Below are positions 34,928 to 42,956 of a DNA stretch of 46,085 bases, piece by piece; the first letter of the stretch is position 1; each line of letters starts with the position of its first letter. The stretch is taken from the NCBI GenBank assembly GCA_014376525.1, contig JACMRI010000121.1, positions 1-46,085 of the forward strand, written 5' to 3'. A program made the translations under genes and the position numbers. Origin of the DNA: Bacteroidia bacterium. Lineage in GTDB: Bacteria > Bacteroidota > Bacteroidia > UBA4408. The notes below the pieces were generated by a model, which worked only from the letters and a program-made list of their open reading frames with translations, ran no database searches and had not been told where the DNA came from.

Positions 34928-36199
34928 TTACTCCACATTACCGCAAACCACAGTGGTCATATTATTAAAATACTGTTGCGATAATGTTTGTATTTGTTGC
35001 GATGTTATGTTGTGCAGCGTATCAAAATAATTATCGTAAAACGAGTAATCTAAATTCCAATCCACTAACGAGTTAAATTTATCTGCTTGCGCAAAAGCCC
35101 CGTCGGCACTACGTAAGAACGTACCCAACATATAATTGCGTACCGACGCCAATTCACTTTCGGTAACTAATTCATTTTGCATACGTGTTATTTCTACATC
35201 AATTTCGTGGAGAGTATTTTGCGTTACATCTGTACCTACTTCAGTACCTATAACCATAAAGCCCGACTGTTGTAACGATGCTAAACTAGCGCCAATACCG
35301 TAGGTGTAACCTTTTTCTTCTCTAATATTTTTCATTAACCGCGAACCAAAATATCCGCCCAAAATCATAGTAGCAACAGATAGTGGTAAGTAATCGTTAT
35401 GGGTTTTGTTAAACATTAATTTGCCCACACGCACTGCGCTTTGTATGGCATTGGGCATATGGTGGCGTATTGTGTTTTGTGGCGTATGTGTAAATGTAAG
35501 CTGTGGCAGGGCTGTAACTGTTGTGCCAAATTGTAATTGTGTTTGTACTAATTTTATCTCCACATCACTTACATCACCTGCTATCATTAGTCGTATAGGT
35601 TTTGCATTTTTATAATAGGTAGTATAAAACTCTTTTACATCGTGTTGTGTTACGTTGCTATAATCGCTTGCACCATTTACATACATACCGTATTGGTGGG
35701 TATCTCCAAACAAATTAGCCGAAAACAAATTGCGACATACCGCATCGGTTTTTGTAGCATTTACGGCTAAGCGCTGTTGTTGTGTGGTTTGATATATTGT
35801 TAATTCTTTTTGTGGAAACGCGGCTTCATTTATAATTTCATTGATGATAGGAAGTACGTTTGCCAAATGTTTATTAAGGCAAAATAGTGCAATGGTAGCG
35901 TTATCTCGGTTACATTCGGTTTCTAAAAATGCACCATAAAAATCTAAGGTATTGGCAATATCTTGTGCGCTACGTTTACTTGTACCCTCGCGCAACATAC
36001 TGGCTACGGTACTTGCTAATGTTTTTTTGTTTTGACATATACTGCCTGCATTATATACAATTTCTATACGAGTAAGTGGCTGCGAGCCAGCATTAATAAC
36101 ATACAGAGGAATATCGTTGTGGAGTACTATTAACTGAGGTTGTAATAATACAGGCTTATTGGCTAATGTAATGGGTGGTGCAATTGTTCTGTTGAGCAT
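34928..36199 (-). CDS. M16 family protein lacking the zinc motif
   Basis: A 423-residue peptidase-like protein of family M16 (insulinase/processing peptidase). Typical features are LTRIEIVYNAGSICQNKKTL, TVASMLREGTSKRSAQDIAN, the FGAFLE-type strand DFYGAFLETECNRDN and the C-terminal LGGYFGSRLMKNIREEKGYT followed by YGIGASLASLQ, which belongs to the second half of the fold. The catalytic HxxEH that should lie at about residues 60-70 is replaced by TVASML, so it is very likely non-catalytic, like the beta subunit of M16B pairs. Such subunits normally sit beside an active partner; none is adjacent. No signal peptide is evident, suggesting a cytosolic or unusual location. Confidence 0.88.
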   Translation of the reverse strand: MLNRTIAPPITLANKPVLLQPQLIVLHNDIPLYVINAGSQPLTRIEIVYNAGSICQNKKTLASTVASMLREGTSKRSAQDIANTLDFYGAFLETECNRDNATIALFCLNKHLANVLPIINEIINEAAFPQKELTIYQTTQQQRLAVNATKTDAVCRNLFSANLFGDTHQYGMYVNGASDYSNVTQHDVKEFYTTYYKNAKPIRLMIAGDVSDVEIKLVQTQLQFGTTVTALPQLTFTHTPQNTIRHHMPNAIQSAVRVGKLMFNKTHNDYLPLSVATMILGGYFGSRLMKNIREEKGYTYGIGASLASLQQSGFMVIGTEVGTDVTQNTLHEIDVEITRMQNELVTESELASVRNYMLGTFLRSADGAFAQADKFNSLVDWNLDYSFYDNYFDTLHNITSQQIQTLSQQYFNNMTTVVCGNVE

Positions 36200-36323
36200 T
36201 TTTATTTATGTTTAAAATTTATTTTAATTTTAATTATTGTTTCTAAATTTAGATATTATTAGGGATGAAGATTGGGAATACATTTATCAACTATACAATA
36301 CATATTATTCGTAATTATTAGTT

Positions 36324-37043
36324 TTATAATCCCAACACATCGTTCATAGTAAATACTCCTTTTTTGCCAACAAGCCATTCGGCGGCTATTACAGCACCTT
36401 GTGCAAATCCTTGGCGTGTATGTGCATCGTGGCTTATGGTTATGTTATCAATAGGGCTGTTGTAGGTTATACTATGAAACCCAACTACATCAGGCTTACG
36501 CAGGGCTTCAATAGGTATTTGAGTGTTGCTATTTTTATTTTCTAACAAAACCCAATCGTTATAATTATTGTTGTTTTTTAAAATATCATTGGCTAACGAT
36601 ATGCCTGTACCGCTTGGTGCGTCTAGCTTTTGTAAGTGGTGTACCTCTTGCATACTTATGTTGTACGAGGGGTAAGGCTGCATTAGCTGCGCTAATTTTT
36701 TATTTATAGCAAAAAATACATTTACGCCAATACTAAAATTACTAGCATGTAATAACGCTTGTTGCTGTTGGTTGCATTGGTCTGTAATGGTTGCTAATTC
36801 ATTGTTCCAGCCTGTTGTACCTACTACCACAGGAATGTTTTTGGCAAAGCACGTATGTATATTATGTACTACAGATGTTGGCGTACTAAAATCTATAGCA
36901 ACATCAGCAGTAGTAAATGCTTCAGTTTCCATCATCGAGAGTTTATTAGTACTTACCGTGCAAGCTATGGTATGCCCACGTTCTAAGGCAATGGCTTCAA
37001 TCATTTTGCCCATTTTTCCGTAACCCAATAATACTATCTTCAT
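36324..37043 (-). CDS. dapB: 4-hydroxy-tetrahydrodipicolinate reductase
   Basis: A 239-residue cytosolic enzyme that reduces the DapA product on the path to diaminopimelate and lysine. The Rossmann start is MKIVLLGYGKMGKMIEAIAL (GxGKMG). IDFSTPTSV and VVGTTGWN precede the catalytic region EVHHLQKLDAPSGTGISLAN with the His pair and Lys, and HDAHTRQGFAQGAVIAAEWL closes the fold. The length of about 240 is normal for the Bacteroidota form. Its ATG lies 2 bp after the DUF5683 gene stop, so it is translationally close-coupled in the parB-DUF5683-dapB operon. Confidence 0.95.
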   Translation of the reverse strand: MKIVLLGYGKMGKMIEAIALERGHTIACTVSTNKLSMMETEAFTTADVAIDFSTPTSVVHNIHTCFAKNIPVVVGTTGWNNELATITDQCNQQQQALLHASNFSIGVNVFFAINKKLAQLMQPYPSYNISMQEVHHLQKLDAPSGTGISLANDILKNNNNYNDWVLLENKNSNTQIPIEALRKPDVVGFHSITYNSPIDNITISHDAHTRQGFAQGAVIAAEWLVGKKGVFTMNDVLGL

Positions 37044-37045
37044 CC

Positions 37046-37678
37046 TTACTTCCGTTGTTTACTATGTACATTTATATTTACCGTTAACCCTACATTTGCT
37101 TTCATAGCAAGGCTATTATTTACCCCAAAATTATAGTAGGGTTGTACGTTTGGTTTTATTTGCATCGATAAATTATCACTCACATCAAAGTACGCCAAAT
37201 GTGCGTCTACAAGGGCATCTACTATGGTTGCCATATATACTACTACACCTACTAGCATAAAAATATCTCTACGGTTATGAAATTTTTCTTGCTCAGTAAA
37301 CAAGCGTTGCGAGTTATATACAACACCATCTTTAAATGTTTCGTTACCCGCAACACTATCTATAGCTGTAAGGTAGCCTATTTTGTATTTTTTATAATTA
37401 ACACCACTACTTATGGCCAAGTAACTGAGCGTACCTAATGCACCATAAACTATGGGTAGTTTCCAATATTTACGGTTATATAATTGTCCGCCACCTGGTA
37501 GTATGGCAAATGTTGCGGCTTTGCGTGGGCAAGGATATCCGCACTTTGCGGTATCTTTTTTGGGAGCAAAAACACTATCTCCCTCAGTAATTATAGTTTG
37601 GCTATACGTAGTTATGGGCAAGCTCGCAAGGAGTGTTGCCCATATACATACAATTAAAAACATGTTTTTAAAACCCAC
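37046..37678 (-). CDS. DUF5683 domain protein
   Basis: A 210-residue exported or membrane protein of the DUF5683 family, whose function is unknown. The signal peptide is MFLIVCIWATLLASLPITTY; the frame opens with a GTG at 37678 and the ATG at 37663 is an alternative start with the same signal peptide. The family signature ATFAILPGGGQLYNRKYWKL is followed by PIVYGALGTLSYLAISSGVN, a likely membrane helix, and a second helix near DIFMLVGVVVYMATIVDALV. The gene lies between parB and dapB, the position it holds in many Bacteroidota genomes, which hints at an envelope or cell-cycle link that has not been established. Confidence 0.85.
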   Translation of the reverse strand: MGFKNMFLIVCIWATLLASLPITTYSQTIITEGDSVFAPKKDTAKCGYPCPRKAATFAILPGGGQLYNRKYWKLPIVYGALGTLSYLAISSGVNYKKYKIGYLTAIDSVAGNETFKDGVVYNSQRLFTEQEKFHNRRDIFMLVGVVVYMATIVDALVDAHLAYFDVSDNLSMQIKPNVQPYYNFGVNNSLAMKANVGLTVNINVHSKQRK

Positions 37679-37685
37679 TACTAAA

Positions 37686-38597
37686 TTATTCGGTTGGTAA
37701 TTTTAATAGGCTTATAATGCGCTCCAAATCTACATCTGAACTAAACGGAATAACTATTTGTCCTTTGCCTGTAGCTCCTCGCTTTAAATCAATAGTGGTT
37801 TTAAAATGCGAAGTTAAATCGTTACCTAGTTTCTGGAAATTATAAGGCAATACTTTTAAAGTTGGTTTCTTTTTAGATTTTGCACTAGGTTTTTTGTCCA
37901 CGCCACGCACCCATTCTTCTACTTGGCGAACGGATAGGTCATTCTTTATTATGTCGTGATATATTTGTAATTGCGTAGCTTCATCATCAACACTTACTAG
38001 TGTACGCGCGTGTGCCATAGATATTTCGCGGTGTATTATACCACGTTGAATTTCGGGCTGTAATTTTAATAAGCGTAAATAATTGGTAATGGTTGAACGT
38101 TTTTTGCCTACACGCTCGCTCATTTCTTCTTGCGTAAGGTTGCATTCGTCAATAAGACGTTGGTAGCTTAAGGCTATTTCTATGGCATCTAGGTTTTCGC
38201 GTTGTATGTTTTCTACCAATGCCATTTCCAACGATTGTTGGTCGTTGGCAATACGTATAAATGCTGGTATTTCGGTTAATCCAGCTAATTGCGAAGCTCT
38301 AAACCTACGCTCGCCCGATATAAGTTCGTACTTATCATAACCCATTTTACGTACGGTTATGGCTTGTATTATACCCAATTCTTTTATAGATTGTGCAAGC
38401 TCTTCAAGGGCTTCTTGCTCAAATTTGTTACGTGGCTGAAATCTATTAGCAACTATTTGGTCTATACGCAAGTTAGCTACCGAACCCGCAGTATTGCTAG
38501 ACGGTAAATCGCCAGTGTAACGTTGTGTAATGTCGGTTTCGTTGCTTTCGAGTAATGCACTAAGTCCACGACCCATTGCGCTTTTTTTCATTGCCAT
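37686..38597 (-). CDS. parB: Chromosome partition protein ParB
   Basis: A 303-residue DNA-binding CTPase that loads on parS sites and marks the origin region. The N-terminus MAMKKSAMGRGLSALLESNE is typical. The ParB/Srx domain has GERRFRASQLAGLTEIPAF and ENIQRENLDAIEIALSYQRL, both CTP-binding motifs. The HTH domain follows (LTQEEMSERVGKKRSTITNY), and the C-terminal dimerisation part is near the end. Usually parA precedes parB; here the upstream gene is ABC-F in the opposite direction, so parA must lie elsewhere. No clear parS 16-mer was found in the window. First gene of the operon with DUF5683 and dapB. Confidence 0.95.
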   Translation of the reverse strand: MAMKKSAMGRGLSALLESNETDITQRYTGDLPSSNTAGSVANLRIDQIVANRFQPRNKFEQEALEELAQSIKELGIIQAITVRKMGYDKYELISGERRFRASQLAGLTEIPAFIRIANDQQSLEMALVENIQRENLDAIEIALSYQRLIDECNLTQEEMSERVGKKRSTITNYLRLLKLQPEIQRGIIHREISMAHARTLVSVDDEATQLQIYHDIIKNDLSVRQVEEWVRGVDKKPSAKSKKKPTLKVLPYNFQKLGNDLTSHFKTTIDLKRGATGKGQIVIPFSSDVDLERIISLLKLPTE

Positions 38598-38777
38598 GTA
38601 AAGTTTGTTTTATGTAGTTAAATAGTAGTATTCAAATATCTTAAAAATAAACGAATTATGGTAATTGTAAGTAGTAAATCTTTTGTAAAGATTGATGCAT
38701 ACATTTTTGGTTTAAATAAAAAATAGGCTATACCTATAATAAAAACCCTCATTGAGCTAAATTGTGGTTTAACTTAC

Positions 38778-38785
38778 TATTTTTG
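38778..38785 (+). promoter_or_regulatory. Putative -7 box of the ABC-F gene
   Basis: TATTTTTG (fits TAnnTTTG) lies 34 nt before the ATG at 38820. A TTG occurs upstream, but 13 or 23 nt away and not at the best distance. Confidence 0.4.
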
Positions 38786-38819
38786 CATTAATCATAAAAA
38801 AATAAACAATTACACATAG

Positions 38820-40739
38820 ATGGTTTCAGTAAGCGATTTAACAGTACAGTTTGGTGGTACAACACTATTTGCAGATATTAACGTAGTAATAAATAAGCGT
38901 GAGCGTGTAGGACTTACAGGCAAGAATGGAGCAGGAAAATCTACGTTTTTAAAAATATTAGCGGGCGCACAAGAAGCTTCGGGCGGTGTTATAAGCACCC
39001 CCAAAGAGTTTACGATGGGTTATTTACCACAAGAATTATTTAACTATAGCGACCTTACCGTAGCGCAAGAAGTAAAACAATCGTTAAAAGAATTAGCCGC
39101 AGTAGAAGCTAAAATAGAACTACTTAACGACTACATAGCTCACTCCGAAGATTACGAAAGTCAAGCCTATATGGACGCACTTGACGATTACCAACACTGT
39201 ATGGATAGGCTTAATATACTAGGTGCAAACAATATAGATGCAAGTATAGAGCAAGTATTATTTGGTTTAGGATTTAATGGTGTGAGTGTTCATTTTAGTA
39301 TGAATGAGCTTAGCGGAGGATGGCGCATGCGTGTAGAATTAGCCAAACTTATACTACAAAATCCCGATTTACTATTGCTTGATGAGCCTACTAATCACTT
39401 AGATATTGAGGCTATTGATTGGTTGGAAAACCACTTAGTAACTTACGAAGGTGCGGTAGTACTTATATCGCACGACCGTATGTTTTTGGATAATCTTACC
39501 AACAAAACTTTTGAAATAGCCAACCGTGTGCTTACCGAGTATCCTTGCAATTATAGCAAGCATATTATACTTAAACAAGAGCGTAAAGAGCAATTGTTGC
39601 AAAAACAAAAGAACCAAGAAAAGTACATTGAAACTACTCAAAAATTAATTGACCAATATAAAGCAAAGGCTTCCAAAGCAGCATTTGCTCAACAATTGAT
39701 GAAAAAGTTGGATAAATTGGAAGTTGTTGAAATAGACGATGAAGATGTATCTAATCTTAGTTTTAAATTTCCTGTAGCGCCACATAGTGGTAAAGTAAGC
39801 ATTGAGGCTGCAGGTTTAAGCAAATCGTTCGAAACTAAAAAAGTATTAGACAACATAGATTTTTTAATAGCACGTGGCGAAAAAATAGCCATAGTAGGAC
39901 AAAACGGACAAGGAAAAAGTACGCTTATAAAAATAATAGTAGATGAACTGCAGGCCACATCGGGCGTGCTTACACCTGGCCACATGGTACGCATTGGTTA
40001 TTTTGGACAAACACACGCCGACGATTTAGACAAAGAAAAAACAATATTTGAAACTATAGACGAAGTAGCAGTAGGCGAAGTGCGTACACGTGTACGTAAC
40101 ATATTGGGTTCATTTTTATTTAAGGGTGATGATATTACTAAGAAAGTAAAAGTGCTTTCGGGTGGAGAAAAAACACGCTTGGCATTAGCCAAATTATTAT
40201 TAGAGCCTTACAATTTTTTAATACTTGATGAGCCTACTAATCACTTGGATATACTTTCCAAAGACTTACTTAAAAAAGCATTAAAAAGTTTTGAAGGCAC
40301 GTTGTTGTTGGTTTCTCACGATCGTGATTTTTTACGTGGAATAACTGAAAAAGTAATAGAATTAAAAGGCGGAAAACTTAAAGAATTTATTGGCGATATT
40401 GATGAGTATTTGGCACAACGTAAAAAAGAAAATAATTTTACATCAATAGCCGATGCAAAATCTACCGACAGCGTTACCGATGGTAAAGCCCAGTACCTTG
40501 CACGTAAAGAACAAGAAAAAGAATTGCGCAAAATAAAAAATGCAGTTAAAAAAATAGAAGAAGGTATAGAGCGAAACGAAACCAAAATAAAAGCAATGGA
40601 CGAGGAATTACTTGCTAAGCCAACATTATTTAAAGACGCCACATTTACCACTAATTATAATAAATTAAAAGCAGAACTAAAAGGATACTACGCACAATGG
40701 GAAGAAAACAGTACCAAAGCCGACGTAATGGAGGCATAG
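38820..40739 (+). CDS. ABC-F family ATPase (ribosome-associated)
   Basis: A 639-residue soluble protein with two ATP-binding domains and no membrane part. The first domain has Walker A GLTGKNGAGKSTFLKILAG, signature LSGGWRMRVELAKLIL and Walker B LLLLDEPTNHLDIEAIDWLE. The second has VGQNGQGKSTLIKII, LSGGEKTRLALAKLLL and FLILDEPTNHLDILSKDLL. The linker between them is of the long coiled-coil type that reaches the ribosomal exit or P site in ABC-F proteins, and the C-terminus is a charged coiled coil (KELRKIKNAVKKIEEGIERN) as in Uup/YdiF-like members. It probably eases stalled translation or assembly; nothing marks it as an antibiotic-resistance type. Confidence 0.93.
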   Translation: MVSVSDLTVQFGGTTLFADINVVINKRERVGLTGKNGAGKSTFLKILAGAQEASGGVISTPKEFTMGYLPQELFNYSDLTVAQEVKQSLKELAAVEAKIELLNDYIAHSEDYESQAYMDALDDYQHCMDRLNILGANNIDASIEQVLFGLGFNGVSVHFSMNELSGGWRMRVELAKLILQNPDLLLLDEPTNHLDIEAIDWLENHLVTYEGAVVLISHDRMFLDNLTNKTFEIANRVLTEYPCNYSKHIILKQERKEQLLQKQKNQEKYIETTQKLIDQYKAKASKAAFAQQLMKKLDKLEVVEIDDEDVSNLSFKFPVAPHSGKVSIEAAGLSKSFETKKVLDNIDFLIARGEKIAIVGQNGQGKSTLIKIIVDELQATSGVLTPGHMVRIGYFGQTHADDLDKEKTIFETIDEVAVGEVRTRVRNILGSFLFKGDDITKKVKVLSGGEKTRLALAKLLLEPYNFLILDEPTNHLDILSKDLLKKALKSFEGTLLLVSHDRDFLRGITEKVIELKGGKLKEFIGDIDEYLAQRKKENNFTSIADAKSTDSVTDGKAQYLARKEQEKELRKIKNAVKKIEEGIERNETKIKAMDEELLAKPTLFKDATFTTNYNKLKAELKGYYAQWEENSTKADVMEA

Positions 40740-40798
40740 TTGTTGTAACCAATTTTAATGTATATTCGCAATAGAATTTAAACAAAAAACGAAAACAA

Positions 40799-42196
40799 AT
40801 GAAAAAAAATTTATTAGTAACACTAGCATTAAGCACTGCCTTAACTGCTAACGCACAAAGACAATGGGTACCACAAGCAGTAGGTGTACCAATAACTGGA
40901 ACAACCACAAAACTTGCAACCGACGTAAATGTTGTAGATAAAGATAACGTATGGACATGGTTTCGTAGTTCTGTAAGTACTACTTACTTACGTCAGTATT
41001 CTTACACTACTAATGGCGGTGCTAGTTGGAAACCCAAAACCTTAAACTCATCACCAGCTATTACTAACTTAGACATTGCTAATATGTCAGTAATTGATAG
41101 TAGTTATGCGTTTGCATCATTGTATCCTCCAGGATCATCAGGGGCTAATCAAGGCGTGTACAAAACAGTAAATGGTGGTCTTAGTTGGACAAAATCTACA
41201 GTTGGTAAATTTGCAGCAGGAACATCTTTCGTAAATTGGGTGCATTTTTGGAACAAAGCGAAGGGTGTATGTATGGGAGATCCTGCAAATGGAGGATTTG
41301 AAATATATACAACTGTTGATAGTGGCACTACATGGACACGTATAGATACAACAATGGCACCAGTATTAAAACCTACAGATGTAGATGAATATGGTATAGT
41401 AAATTTATTTGATGCACAACCAAATGGTTTAGTATGGTTTGGTACTAATCACGGTCGTTTATTTAAGTCTGCAGATTATGGTACAACATGGACAGTATCA
41501 GCCTCAGGCTTTTCGGCAGTAGGTAACACTACACAAGCATTTACCACTATTCAGTTTAAAAACGATACTGTTGGAGTTATAGTTAGCCAGCATGTAACAA
41601 GTAATAAAATAGATACTGTAAATGTACAAATGACCAAAGATGGTGGTACAAGTTGGTTAAAATGGAACTACTCTGGCCAGTGGAACCCTAGCGATGTATG
41701 TTTTGTACCTGGAACTAACAAGGTAATTACCGTAAATAATTTACAACTAGCACCTAGTTTTACTTACCAAGTTGGTTCTACTATTTCTACAAATAGTGGT
41801 GTTACATTTGGCTACCAAGACTCTATAAATTTATTATCAAGTGTTTCATTTGCTAATGACTCTGTAGGTTTTGCTGGAGGTTCAATTAGTGCTGCTGGAG
41901 GTAGCAAAGGTGTATACAAATGGGATTATGCACCATTGGTTAAGTTAGCAAATATAATGGCTGCAACCAATTCGTTGTCAATATATCCTAACCCTGCCAA
42001 CAATATATTAAACGTATTAGTACCAAGCAAAAAAGCGCAAGTTATAGTGTATAATATGTTAGGCGAAATGGTGTATACTACAACCGTTAATGATGGTCGT
42101 TTAACACTAGACATTACCAACTACACTAGTGGTGCTTATGTTGTACAAGTTATTGATGGTAAAACCAAATTGACAAAAAAATTCATCAAGGAGTAA
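40799..42196 (+). CDS. Secreted BNR/YCF48-like propeller protein with type A T9SS domain
   Basis: A 465-residue secreted protein. MKKNLLVTLALSTALTANAQ is the signal peptide. Residues about 25-380 contain sialidase-like/YCF48 propeller repeats with the Asp-box-like pattern TTNGGASWKPKTL, KTVNGGLSWTKST, TTVDSGTTWTRID, KSADYGTTWTVS and TKDGGTSWLKWNY. The end is a type A sorting domain (LSIYPNPANNILNVLVPSKK, then VIVYNMLGEMVYTTTVND, ending LTKKFIKE). It should be exported by the T9SS and linked to the surface. No enzyme active site is recognised; sialidase activity cannot be assumed from Asp boxes alone. The upstream ABC-F gene ends 59 bp before it, and a hairpin terminator follows. Confidence 0.92.
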   Translation: MKKNLLVTLALSTALTANAQRQWVPQAVGVPITGTTTKLATDVNVVDKDNVWTWFRSSVSTTYLRQYSYTTNGGASWKPKTLNSSPAITNLDIANMSVIDSSYAFASLYPPGSSGANQGVYKTVNGGLSWTKSTVGKFAAGTSFVNWVHFWNKAKGVCMGDPANGGFEIYTTVDSGTTWTRIDTTMAPVLKPTDVDEYGIVNLFDAQPNGLVWFGTNHGRLFKSADYGTTWTVSASGFSAVGNTTQAFTTIQFKNDTVGVIVSQHVTSNKIDTVNVQMTKDGGTSWLKWNYSGQWNPSDVCFVPGTNKVITVNNLQLAPSFTYQVGSTISTNSGVTFGYQDSINLLSSVSFANDSVGFAGGSISAAGGSKGVYKWDYAPLVKLANIMAATNSLSIYPNPANNILNVLVPSKKAQVIVYNMLGEMVYTTTVNDGRLTLDITNYTSGAYVVQVIDGKTKLTKKFIKE

Positions 42197-42222
42197 TTAA
42201 ACAATCTTTATATTTAAAAATA

Positions 42223-42250
42223 CAAAAGGGAGCGTAACAGCTCCCTTTTG
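42223..42250 (+). terminator. Rho-independent terminator after the BNR/T9SS gene
   Basis: An 11-bp stem (caaaagggagc / gctcccttttg) with loop gtaaca and a following T-rich tail, 27 bp past the stop. Confidence 0.93.
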
Positions 42251-42902
42251 TTTGTTTAAAAACCACTTAAATTATAGAATTAATTATTTTATCATACCCA
42301 TAAAAATTTATTATAATTTAATATTATCAATAACAATTTTTTGTAAGATGCTTTCGCCAAAACAACTACAGTTTAATTACACAAAAACTTGTTGATATAA
42401 AGCTGTAAATATTTTAACTGCACTTTGTGACAGTAACCTAACAGATTTTGTCTTGTTGCAATAAGTATCCATATTAAAAAAAATATTAGTAACCTATTTA
42501 CTCAATATTTCTACTAAGTGTATTTTCATTATAAAATATTTACATACAACGTGCTCTTGTCTGTAACTAATACACCTAACTCTATCAATAGCCTCTTTTT
42601 AATGTTTCATCTATTGCTTCATCAATATTGTTTTGTAGCGCTTTTGCTTTAAAACAACAACAGTGCTTCGATTACTTACCAATAAAAATATCCTTCAAAA
42701 GTGTTAATTCTGCTAGTATTCACGCGTTAAATTTTCCTTTTACCCCTGATTGCTGAGCTTGACCAAAATATTGCTACTTATTACCCTTGTCAAGTTTTAA
42801 TTGGTTTATAAATTTTGTTAGAGTGTAGATAACACCTATTTTTTATTAAATACAACCTAAGTTTTTAATTATTACATATTCTCAATAACATAAATTAAAT
42901 AT
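42251..42902. other. Gene-poor region before the 908-residue T9SS gene
   Basis: About 650 AT-rich bp without an ORF of note. The only structure suggestive of coding lies on the minus strand at 42585-42842 (listed separately). The remainder shows neither RNA-gene nor repeat features that I can recognise. Confidence 0.6.
42585..42842 (-). pseudogene. Possible relic of a coding sequence with in-frame stops
   Basis: One minus-strand frame reads KIGVIYTLTKFINQLKLDKG, then a stop, QYFGQAQQSGVKGKFNA, a stop, ILAELTLLKDIFIGK, a stop, and CFKAKALQNNIDEAIDETLK to a final TGA. The composition is protein-like and stays in one frame across 84 codons, but three internal stops mean it is not expressed as one protein. 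No family is recognised and chance is not excluded in AT-rich DNA. Confidence 0.22.
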
Positions 42903-42936
42903 AAAGCCGCACTGTAGCATTTACAGTACGGCTTTT
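42903..42936 (-). terminator. Rho-independent terminator after the 908-residue T9SS gene
   Basis: A hairpin aaagccg(c)actgta / tacagt(a)cggcttt with one internal mismatch and a 5-nt loop, about 20 bp past the stop; the A run supplies the T tail on the minus strand. Confidence 0.88.
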
Positions 42937-42956
42937 TAAAACTAGTGTGTAATCGC

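Noticed and set aside
38820-40739. Antibiotic-resistance ABC-F protein
   Set aside because: No resistance-gene context and the coiled-coil tail resembles housekeeping Uup/YdiF-type members.
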